A stretch of 64,000 bases of DNA. It comes from Marsupella aquatica (taxonomy: Eukaryota > Marchantiophyta). Below the pieces are notes generated by a model. The model saw only the letters and a program-made list of their open reading frames with translations, searched no databases and had not been told where the DNA came from. Location of the stretch: positions 7,750,001 through 7,814,000 of the forward strand of contig OZ316896.1 of the NCBI GenBank assembly GCA_973895155.1, read 5' to 3'. Shown in pieces: positions 40,995-50,327 of this stretch (position 1 is its first letter; every line of letters begins with the position of its first letter). The position numbers were made by a program, and so were the translations under genes.

Positions 40995-43900
40995 ATAGGA
41001 ATCACTCGGCCGGTTAAGTGGGTAAAGCAGGAAGGCACCCTAGGAACACCTTAGTATAGTGACAAAACAAGGAAAATATAAACAATTAGGGGCAACCATG
41101 GAACCTGGGCAGAGGCCGGAGGTAAGGCTGAGGGTGAAAACCCGATTAGGGTTAGGGCGCGTTAAGCGTCGGCGGCTAGGAAGGATCAACGGGAAGAAGG
41201 ACCGGCAAAGGAGAGGGGTAAGGAGCACTTGCAGGAGATGGTGGCTCATTTGCGAGCACGAACTAGGCAGACGACTACGGGAGGCCAACTACTGTCAGCT
41301 GCTTAGGCAAGCACTCGGGGAGAGAATAGATATCGACGATCGACCTAAGGAGGGTATGAGCAACGTCAATCAAGCGGCACATTTCTGGGGATGCCTGTTC
41401 GAACGGGCAACTGAGTACATCAAGACTTACGAGGATGAGGAGTCAGAAAGGGCAGCTCGAGAACGGCAGGAGCTCGCTCGATTGTGGGAGCTGCAGAAGA
41501 CGACTTTCTTAGGAGGCGAACTCATCAAGGACGAGTTCCTGTGGACGCCTACTTCCAATCAACTCGACGATCTTCTGTTTTGCAAAGACAGCGTCGTCGG
41601 CATCCGAGAGGCCATCAAGAACTGCAACGACATACACTGGGAATTAAAGGGTAGCACGGAAAGGTGGACCCAGGCAACGGTGCTAGGAGAAACCTCCACG
41701 GCAGCAGAGATGAAGAGGAAGGGAGCCGTCAACGATGAAGCCACCCCGGCAAAAAGAACGAGGTCGGCGGCACCAAAGAGGCCAGCCGAGCAGCAGAGCA
41801 GGAGGCAGGGAGAAGCCGAAGAGGAGGAGGTCGATCCCATCAAGGCCATTCCAACCAGGGATGACACCTGGAAGGGCTGGGCGGCAACCCTACCGGTGGA
41901 GGTGCAACTACATTTTGCACGGGAGGAGGATGCATGCTTTACGGCCATGCAGACCAAGAAGTACCAAGGCTTCATGGCCGGATCCGGCTTGGAGGCCTTT
42001 GTAAGATTACCATGGCTGAAGCCGGAGGTACCGGAGTCAGACCTATTAGAATTCGTGGGGTCATGGGAACCCGAGACCAATTGCACGAGGATATATGGGA
42101 GGGATTTCTATCTTACTCCCAAGGTAATTGCCGAAGTGTTTGGCTTGCCGATAGGCAATAAGACCAAAGTTGATACCAAGAAGACCTTGCCTGACAAGGA
42201 GTTCTGGTCGTTCCCCGGGCCATCAACGAAGAATGGCTTCTTCCGGAACACCTGCACCAACCCGCACATAGGAGAGATGATCGACTTCTTGCGGGTGACC
42301 ATGCATTGTAACTTGCCGAGGGCAGAGATCGGCAAGGCACAGGTCTATCTGGCAGAAAGGCCAGACCCAAGCCGGGACTACAACGGGTACCTCCTCAACC
42401 AATTGAAGAAGATCTTAAAGGAGGAGCAGCAGGTAATCGGCATGGGGAGCGTGTCGCGGCTTGGCTATCACATGCCGCTGTTGTGCCGGTATGCCAGAAG
42501 TCAGACTTTTGCCCCGGTACTTCCCCTGCAGGTAAGGGCACCCGAGGAAGCTCCAACGCAGAGGCCGTTGGCTGAGAAGCCTCAACCACCTGTTAATCCT
42601 ACGATCGAGCAGGCGTTTAGGCCCAGGAAGGAGGACTTGCCGATGCAGCAACCAGGCATGCAGAGTCTGCTGAAACTACTGGAGAAAGAAAAGAAATCGG
42701 CATCGGCAACAACAACGGCAACGGCAACAATGCAGGACACTACTACAGAGGTAGGCCTACACCGGCTCACAAGAGAAAACCCCTTTGCTGGAAACAAGGA
42801 GAGAATCAGGCCGAAATCCAAGCCAGGTGTTCGAATGTACGTGGGAACCTCAAGCTCCGAATCTGAGGCAGAATTGCCTGAAGCTCCTACCGACGAAGAG
42901 GAGAGGGAGAAGCCGGACGTCCAAGAGGTAGAGGAGGCAGTGGAGGACTGCAGCCATGATAATTCCGGCTATGGGTCGGACCATCACGTTCCAGGAGTAA
43001 GGACCTGTGGCCGGTTTGTCCCCACACTTCCAAGGGTAGTGCGAGGGGACCCCAACCAGCAGAGTAGCCCTGAGTCTCCCCCACCAGATGTTGCTCCCCC
43101 GAGCTTCGACGGCATAAAACAGACGGTGCAGGAATTTCAGGAGCGAATCAAGCAGGAGGAAGAGGCCGCCCTGGCTAAGGAAAAGGATTTACCAGGAGGA
43201 GATTGGCCGGAGGACATCAGGCGGCTAGCCGAAAAAGGAAGCAAACCTCTAGCCACGATTGAAGAGATCCGCAGGACGGCGTGGGAGCAGAGGCCACGAT
43301 GGGTGATGCCGATCACTTCTACTTACTCCACCTACGCTAAGAATAGAGCCATGGAGTATGGTGAGATGTGTGGGGAACTTGCGCTCGGCATCTTTGGAGA
43401 GGAGTTGGAGATAGGACCCTTTTTCCATAGGGAGCAGTTGGAGAAGCACCAATTAGAAGAAGCGGTGGCTTTAGAGAGAAGCAAGAAGGACGAGGTCATT
43501 CGGCGGCTTAGGAGGATGGAAGCCGAGATTGAAGATCTAAGGGCGGCCAAGAAAGCCCAAGATGAACTGCGGATTAAACGACATGAGCTGAACATCATGC
43601 AGGGGCAGTTGGACACCGCGCAGGCTGATAATCAGAATATCAAGGATAAACTGACTCAGACGCAGGAAGAGTTGGCCGACACGATCAAAGAGAGGGAGAA
43701 GTGGAAGCAAGAGCTGAAGAATACAGAGGAGGCCCACATAACAGCCAACAGCCGGGCCATGGCGGAGACCCAAAGAAAGGAATGGGCGTTGAAAGGGGAG
43801 CTCGAGAAAATCTGCGGAGCCCTTGAGCAGAAGGAGGTCGAGTTAGGGAAATCCTATCAAGGGATTATGGCGCTGCAGCAGGAGCTTGCGTCCCTGACGG

Positions 43901-45642
43901 CCAGCTTCAAGGCCGACCTAAGGGAGAAGGACGAGATGCTCGAACAGACTTACGCCAAGATGAACCAGATGGAGTCTGTCATCATTGCAGAGCTCGACAA
44001 GGAGCTAAGAGCAACCCAGGAGGAGAGGGCTACCTTGAAGAAGGAATTGGAGGAAGCCCACAGGGAGCAGGAGGAGGCCAAAAACGAGCTGGAGGGGGCA
44101 CGTAAGGACCTGGATGAAACCCAAGAGGAGTTGGAGGAAATCACGAGGAAGATGGAGAACCTACAGCGGCAGGCCGACAACCAAACAGAGCGGCTGAAGA
44201 AACAAGCCGCAGTATTTAAATGCTTAGCTGCAGCAGGTCCATCTCCCGTTGGGACAAACCAGTTACCAGGGGTGGTAATTGCCGAAGGACAAGCCGCGCC
44301 ACCTGCACCAGTGCCGGAAGTAAGTGGGAAGGGGAAGGGACCAGCTGCCGAGCCACCAACGAAGAAGAAACGGAAACCTTCAGGGTCAAGGAGTAATACG
44401 ACTTCACAGGCCGTGGTGATCAAGGAGGTAGACCCAGCACCGACCCCAGACAGGGTCACGGCTAAGGATCCAACTACCCTAGGGGAAGGGGAGGCCGAAG
44501 CCGAGGGAGTGGCTGAAGCCGAAGCCGAGGGAGTGACTGAGGCCGAAGCCGTGGGTATTGCCGAGGCCGGTGTTGAGACTGAAGCCGAAGGTGGACCCAG
44601 TCAAGCCGATGGAGAGTTGACTCAGTCAAGGGCAGGTAATCTGTCAGAGAATGAACCTACGGCAGTGGCTGAGGAGGAAGCTTTGGGGGCGTCCATTAAG
44701 GATCCACCACCGGTGTCGTGACGGTGCAAGGGCACCGTTCCTTTTAGGGAGGGCGGACGTGGAGGGAGGAGGCGTGAGTGGGCAGGGCGGGCGCGGATCT
44801 CCACGTTTAGGATTAGGATCAGAACCAGGAGCGGCCTTGACACTTAGCTTAGTGGGATTGCGGTCCCACTGGTAGGAGCAACACTTGTGCTCCTGCCTTG
44901 CTGTACATAGGTAGATTCGGGCAAGTAGATTACTGTTAAGTAGATTAGGCTTACGATGCAAAGAATGGCGGATCCACTACCAGGATAAGTACCTGGGCAG
45001 CGGGGAGCTCAGGGCCTCTTCTTTAGCAAGTTTTTAGTTTGCACCAGCCGGGCTGGGATCAAGTAGTACGAGAAGCTCTCGGTTAGTCATACAGTGACCC
45101 TTGTGTATATTCATGTTTCCTCATGCCTAAGAGCTGAATAGAGTTGGCCTCACGGCTTAGTTCGCAGAACTTGTGTATGAGATGTACTGTTTGTATGGCA
45201 AGTGCATGGTATGACTCAGTCAGAATGAGTCATTTTGCTATTTGTGTGTCGCATTAACTTGTGTGAAGAGTGCCCACATCAACAGAAGGAAGGAAAGTAA
45301 GCAGGGGAGTGAGAGTTGGATGTGTCGAGCTGAGAGAGGTCTTAGCGGCTTAACCAAGCCTATTGGGGATCATTCCGGCGGCGGAATCCAAACATACCTA
45401 ACAAGATGGAGGGGAAGACAGGGGAAGACAGGGGAAGGCCTATATTAGGCCGGCTACGTATCTCATGACCCGATGAAGGATCTGTCCAGTATATGTGTGT
45501 AAAATGTTAATAGTAGTAGTAGAAGGTTAGCAGCGTCCCATGCCGCTAAGCCGCGGAAACGGCCTCGCCAAGCACGAAACCTGCGGGAATCGGCTTGAGC
45601 TGGGGGGTTCCTTGGGTTTAGGGAGCCATGGGACGCACCACA
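40983..45642 (+). repeat. Gypsy-2 3' LTR
   Basis: It is nearly identical to the 5' LTR and 24 bp longer, because of one extra in-frame 8-codon unit in the Glu/Ala-rich tail of the ORF (around 44510-44535). Confidence 0.95.
41098..44721 (+). CDS. LTR-resident coiled-coil protein (3' LTR copy)
   Basis: This 1,207-codon copy in the 3' LTR is intact and differs from the 5' copy at about a dozen residues, for example Arg/Lys in (R/K)KTLPDKEF, Met/Thr in LA(M/T)IEEI and Arg/Cys in KI(R/C)GALEQ. Eight extra residues lie in the Glu/Ala-rich tail. In the genomic RNA of the element this copy would be the 3'-most gene, lying after pol if the RNA starts downstream of the ORF in the 5' LTR. That position recalls LTR-encoded accessory genes of some retroviruses (comparison of position only). 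Confidence 0.85.
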   Translation: MEPGQRPEVRLRVKTRLGLGRVKRRRLGRINGKKDRQRRGVRSTCRRWWLICEHELGRRLREANYCQLLRQALGERIDIDDRPKEGMSNVNQAAHFWGCLFERATEYIKTYEDEESERAARERQELARLWELQKTTFLGGELIKDEFLWTPTSNQLDDLLFCKDSVVGIREAIKNCNDIHWELKGSTERWTQATVLGETSTAAEMKRKGAVNDEATPAKRTRSAAPKRPAEQQSRRQGEAEEEEVDPIKAIPTRDDTWKGWAATLPVEVQLHFAREEDACFTAMQTKKYQGFMAGSGLEAFVRLPWLKPEVPESDLLEFVGSWEPETNCTRIYGRDFYLTPKVIAEVFGLPIGNKTKVDTKKTLPDKEFWSFPGPSTKNGFFRNTCTNPHIGEMIDFLRVTMHCNLPRAEIGKAQVYLAERPDPSRDYNGYLLNQLKKILKEEQQVIGMGSVSRLGYHMPLLCRYARSQTFAPVLPLQVRAPEEAPTQRPLAEKPQPPVNPTIEQAFRPRKEDLPMQQPGMQSLLKLLEKEKKSASATTTATATMQDTTTEVGLHRLTRENPFAGNKERIRPKSKPGVRMYVGTSSSESEAELPEAPTDEEEREKPDVQEVEEAVEDCSHDNSGYGSDHHVPGVRTCGRFVPTLPRVVRGDPNQQSSPESPPPDVAPPSFDGIKQTVQEFQERIKQEEEAALAKEKDLPGGDWPEDIRRLAEKGSKPLATIEEIRRTAWEQRPRWVMPITSTYSTYAKNRAMEYGEMCGELALGIFGEELEIGPFFHREQLEKHQLEEAVALERSKKDEVIRRLRRMEAEIEDLRAAKKAQDELRIKRHELNIMQGQLDTAQADNQNIKDKLTQTQEELADTIKEREKWKQELKNTEEAHITANSRAMAETQRKEWALKGELEKICGALEQKEVELGKSYQGIMALQQELASLTASFKADLREKDEMLEQTYAKMNQMESVIIAELDKELRATQEERATLKKELEEAHREQEEAKNELEGARKDLDETQEELEEITRKMENLQRQADNQTERLKKQAAVFKCLAAAGPSPVGTNQLPGVVIAEGQAAPPAPVPEVSGKGKGPAAEPPTKKKRKPSGSRSNTTSQAVVIKEVDPAPTPDRVTAKDPTTLGEGEAEAEGVAEAEAEGVTEAEAVGIAEAGVETEAEGGPSQADGELTQSRAGNLSENEPTAVAEEEALGASIKDPPPVS

Positions 45643-48600
45643 AGGGATAAGAGCGGAATGTGGCAAGATTTAGTCAGGACGAGCGAGGCCTCCACGAGAA
45701 AAAGGACCAGCCGGGTGGGAACGTGGACTCAACGAACCGGACTACGAGGTTAGTATGACCCTTACAGCCTTGGGATTTTGGACCTTGTTTGGCGAGGTAG
45801 GTGCTAAGTTCTCCGAGACTTACTGGTACTCTTGTCCCGAGAAAGCCGCTTACGAACGAAGATACGCGAAGCTGGTGACCAAGGTAGCACTGGTTAATTG
45901 CGAAAGGATAGCCATCACTAGGGATTCCAGCTACAACGAGCTGCGAGACTACATCACCGAACTATATCTCAGCGAGGACGGGCTTAGATCGGTAGCAGAG
46001 GCGATTCTTGAAGTCCCGGCGAAGTTCTTTAAGCTGAAGGGCAGCCAGCGGCTTACTCAAGCAAAGTTCGACAAGATTCCGGGGTACCTAGACCAGCAGA
46101 TCGCAGCCGAAAAGCATCAAGAAGACATCAGCAGACAACGGGAAGCGGCGCGTAATCTTACGTTCCTCGAGGAAAGCTCCAACGCCTTCAACTGGGATAT
46201 GGCTACCCCGATACCACCAGTGCCTCTGCCGATGACCATCGGCTTACCGCCGAACCGGTCCCAAGTCCGTCCAATGATCAACACCAAGTGTTCTTCGGGT
46301 TCTGAGCGAGTTAGCCCGCAACTCGAACAACGTTCTCGTAAGCGGCCAAGGATGACGACGGCCCCCGAATCAACAACGCGAACCAACGCCACGCCTGCAC
46401 CTGCCCCGGAAAACCCCCCGGCCAACCAGAACCGACGGCCCCCGGATAACCCAAAGTCCAACTTATTACAGGTAATCCGCGTCCCCGAAGTAGTCTGGAT
46501 CGCGATCAAGAAACTCGAACACGCGGACTATCTGAAGGAGCATCAGTTGGAGCAGTTCGCTCACTTGCTATGGAGACCGTGCACCGCCGGGCCGAAGGAG
46601 ATTTGTGAGTTCATCTCCAATTTCGACACTGACGCATCGACCACCAAGGTTTCGGGGCAGGCCTTATCACTCACGGAGCATCGGTTAACGCAAATCTTCT
46701 GCCTGCCAACCGGGCCGGTGCCGGTTGAACTCTGAATTCGGGATAAGGAGTATACACCGCGGCACTTCAAACCTGAGGGTAAGACGGATAACGGATACAA
46801 GCAGGGGTCGTGCACCAACTTAATCTGCATGGAGCGTCTTAACTTCATACGGACTACCTTACACATGATTGAGCCACGATCCGAGATTTCCCTCTGCACG
46901 ATCATGCAGGTGGAACAGTACAAACGGCGGAACTGGGCCCAATTCTTCTACCGAAGATTCTCGGGGGAGCTGAAGCGGGCTCAGGGTGGTATGGCTATTG
47001 GGGGGAAAACTTACTTGGGAAGTCATATCGCCATTATCCTCGCCTGGTACAAGGCACGGCGGGAGGCCAGAGGAAAGAATATGGCCACCTCAGCCCCGAC
47101 TAATATCACCCCCGCCCCAGAGGAGGCAACCCCGAGTGCGCGGACTACCGTCCCTCGGGCAAACCTCGAGCCGGAAGCCCCGACTAATACTCCGCCACCT
47201 CCTCCTATGGAAATTCCGCCGCCCCCTTCCGTCGAGCCTCTGCTACCCGCAGTACAACCACCCCCAATCCCTCCACCATCGGAAGAAACCTTCCTCTCCC
47301 CAGCGCAGACTACGGAGGAGCTCGTTGCCCCGCCCGAGGAACCACCGGTACCCGAGAGGATGGAGGACTACCAAGTAGCCCCGGGGACCATGGCCTACGA
47401 CCTGGTCCATAAGTTTAGCCAGACTATGTCTGGGGAGCTGGCGACGTACATCGGACAACAAGTCTTGGCGTACTTTCAACCAGCCTTCTTCATGTTAGAG
47501 CACCAACCACGGATCGTAAGCCGCTTAGAAGAAGAACTCATGGCGAAGGGGAATGAGATCGGGTGCCTCCAGATGCTGGTAGAGCACCTCGAGGAGGAGG
47601 CCACTACCCGCCACGAGGAGTTAGTTCGCACCGTCAAACAGAGGGACGGACTAACCCAGGAGTTAAGCGGAGGGCAAGCAGATCTCAAGAAGCTGGACAA
47701 CACCGTGCTTCAATTACGCTCAGAATCTTCGGCTCGGGTTACTAGCCTGACCGACCTCAACAAACAATTTCTACAGGCAGCGCAGCAGGTGGCTAGTCTC
47801 TCCGCCGAACGGGATAAATTGTTGGCGCAGGACCAGATCCATCGCGACTCCATTAACCAGCTCAACCTGGAGGTAGTGCGGCTCCAAATCAAGGCTGATG
47901 AAGCTGCAAACGAGGCGGAGGAGGCGGTGCGGGACAACAAGGCCTTGCAGGACCGCGTTACTCTGCTCGTCCTCCAGCGGGGAAAACCTGGGCCCACCTC
48001 TGATCAAGGCGGCTCGAGGTCTCGCCCCGACAAGGGGACCAGCCCTGGTCCAACCACAGCACACACGTAAGGGGTGGTTAGCGAAGGGTGGAAGCAGGCG
48101 CCGCGCGAGGCAGTTAAGTCAGCGGCATCTTTTGGTTAGGTGCAACGACAGAATGGCTGTCATTAGGCGCCGATTAGCGGCAGTAGGAAGAATTAGGGTC
48201 GGATCAGTTAGGATCAGCCAATGTAGGATGGAGTCCATCAACGAACTAGATTTTTGTCAGTAGGCTTGGCCGCTGCCATCCCGGTTGGCACCCTTGTCAT
48301 CGATGGTCAACCAGTCAGTGCGGCACGGCCAGTAGTCAGAAGGTAGTTAGGCAGTAGGTAGTATCCCGGAAGGTAGTATCCTCCGGTTCTCTTCCGCAAA
48401 CTGTAGTATTTAGGCTTCCCCTTCCGCTAGGAAGGGGGAGAAGGCTTAGTTATCTCAGCAGAAGAAAGGTGAGGCACGGGGAGTCCCGGCCTGAGCAGGG
48501 TCAGAGCGCACCAAGGAGTGAGAGCCAGAGTCAAGCTTGCTGGGCAAGTGCAAGGCGGGGCCTCGTAGAGACTGGGCATCTACTGCCGTTGGGCCTACTG

Positions 48601-49055
48601 ACCCCCTTTGAAGTCGAGTCAACCATGTAAACTGATGCTTCGCTGAGTAAATGTAGTCTTTTCCCTCGAATGTTTCCGCAAGTAACTGGTGTTGTGAGTA
48701 TGCTTTGTCTGGGCAAAGGCACCATTTTAAGGGATGTACCGGGTGCGGACTAATGGTAGGGATTGCCACCCATTGTATGTCACAAGGTTCTATCGCGTCG
48801 ATGGCTTGAAAAGCCCCAAGCCGGGAGTTAGTCCGAGTCACTAACTGAGGGAGGATTCCAACGGTGGAAAATAAAAGATACCTATGACTAGTACAAATTG
48901 CTTAAGTGTTATACCAGTAAGTATATCGGCTTAGCCCGACTTAGGGCTAATCGGGGCCACTACACACCTCCTTGCCCGAACCCTCACCCCTACTGGTGGT
49001 CGAGGTCGCGCCATGGCACTAAACTGGATTTAAGGCCCAGGTTAGGGACGCGACA
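45643..49055 (+). mobile_element. Solo LTR of a gypsy-2 relative, right part
   Basis: The first 5 bases (AGGGA) are the second copy of the gypsy-2 target duplication; the rest continues the LTR broken at 31956. It carries the LTR-resident coiled-coil ORF and about 985 bases after it, close to the 921 bases in the same place in the gypsy-2 LTR. It ends GACGCGACA at 49055 and is followed by ATTGC. Confidence 0.9.
45755..48070 (+). pseudogene. Diverged homologue of the LTR-resident protein, in the solo LTR
   Basis: One frame of about 770 codons runs from ATG 45755 to 48070, broken only by TGA at 46733-46735. It matches the gypsy-2 LTR protein along its length: FFKLKGSQRLTQA against the other's HWELKGSTERWTQA; a basic SRKRPRMT stretch; SLTEHRLTQIFCLP against YLTPKVIAEVFGLP; CTNLICMERLNFIRTTLHM against CTNPHIGEMIDFLRVTMHC; then a Pro-rich linker and a coiled coil (about codons 580-738). 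Identity is low in between, so these are clearly separate families. The ORF starts about 550 bases inside its LTR, versus about 115 in gypsy-2, and the distance from ORF end to LTR end is similar in both. Confidence 0.85.
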
Positions 49056-49060
49056 ATTGC
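49056..49060. repeat. Target duplication ATTGC (solo LTR, right)
   Basis: Matches 31507-31511. Confidence 0.9.
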
Positions 49061-49278
49061 CTCCTCTAGGATAAGCTCAAAAATGCATAAACATTTGTCG
49101 AAGCGTACAGGATTTCCCGAGAAATTGATTTGTGGTGGAGATCTGGAAATTGCATTCCTGGGAAGCTTTGGATGCTACAAGGCTGGATCTCTTGGTGGGT
49201 TGTAAGATGGTGGTAGTGGGGAAACTTTATTAGACTTGTGAGTATCACCCTTTTCAATTCCTGAATAGACTTCTACAC

Positions 49279-49293
49279 TAGCGTCTAGCGCTA
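49279..49293. repeat. CpG palindrome, copy 10
   Basis: TAGCGTCTAGCGCTA, preceded by CAC so that the stretch reads CACTAGCG. This locus was joined to the 24.9-31.5 kb region before the solo LTR inserted. Confidence 0.65.
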
Positions 49294-49490
49294 TTATTAT
49301 TAATTTTATTTTTTATTCATCTTTATTCCGCGTGAACCCCACGGATGAGGGAACCAGTAGGCCCAAGGCAAAAGGGCCACAAGGCCAAAAAGGACAACAA
49401 CAGATGTATCCCTACATACCAGAGGGGAACAACACCACAAGACCAATCCGAGCCAATTCAGGAGCTAAGCAATGATCCTAATACTCCATG
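49294..49490 (-). mobile_element. Possible short LINE or SINE tail
   Basis: Read on the minus strand, a GC-richer segment ends in AATAAAGATG and then an A-rich tail with AATAATAATA, as in the 3' end of a truncated retroposon. There is no coding match and no clear target duplication. Confidence 0.3.
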
Positions 49491-49504
49491 CTATAGTGTT
49501 ATTC

Positions 49505-49996
49505 GATAGGATTTACATCGGATCCCTTCAGGAAAATTGACGCAAAAATTTCTATCATCTGATGCTATTCCCAACGCACTTTGCGATGCGTAAACCATCG
49601 CATATTGACCATCGGACTTCCATCGGACTTTCCGATATTTTGGACAACGGATGTTCCGTTGTAATGTGTTACGGATATTTTATGTCCGATGTAAAATGAA
49701 TCGGATAATTAACATGCGACAGCACACGACGATTTCCTATGTCCGATACTATTTACATCGGGATGTCCGATATATTTGATATGGCAATTTGCGAAGTAAT
49801 TTTTATCGGACATTGCGTTATTTATAATAACGGAAAGTGCGTTAGTTTTTGTATCGGACTATCCGATATGTTTAAGATGGGAACCCTCAAGGAGGGGTTC
49901 GATGCATTGGGGATGGGAAAGTTCGAAGGCAGCAGCATCGGACACTGCTATATTACCGATGCAGATGGTAACGGACTTGCAACGGATTATCAAATG
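49505..49996. repeat. CACTA-2 left subterminal repeats
   Basis: Many TCGGAC, TCCGATA, ACGGATATT and ATCGGACATTGCG motifs occur in both orientations, over about 490 bases. Confidence 0.75.
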
Positions 49997-50327
49997 TTCT
50001 GGGGGTGGAATACAGGGTTTCATGGGTGGTTTTTTGGGGGTTTGGGTATTGGTTTAGGGTTGAAGGTGACATACACCAATTAGGAACCAAAGATAATGCT
50101 ATAAACACGAGGTCAAAATATCATATTCAAAAAGGGGATCACCCTAATATGTACAAAATGGATTAGGCCTACTGGGTAGACCCATCCTGGTCGTGATGGC
50201 ACGATAGAAGATGTAAAGAGAGCTTTGACTAGAGACTACACTGAGCTATATACAAGGTACCTCCTAGTGAGTGTCTAATCAAAGCTGTCTAGCACTAGAT
50301 ACCCGGCCACCTAAATGCAACTAACCT

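Larger units (their letters stand above)
31957..45642 (+). mobile_element. Gypsy-2: 13.7-kb Ty3/gypsy element with ORF-bearing LTRs
   Basis: LTRs 31957-36592 (4,636 bp) and 40983-45642 (4,660 bp) start TGTGATGCC and end CGCACCACA. AGGGA at 31952-31956 and 45643-45647 is a perfect 5-bp target duplication. The 4.4-kb internal region holds a primer site, gag-protease, the very start of RT, and the end of integrase; RT, RNase H and the first part of integrase are deleted at about 40205. The LTRs differ by one 24-bp indel and scattered substitutions (well under 1 percent in the ORF by my reading), so insertion was recent. The internal arrangement and primer site suggest the Tat/Ogre side of plant gypsy elements; I cannot prove the lineage without RT. 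Confidence 0.95.
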
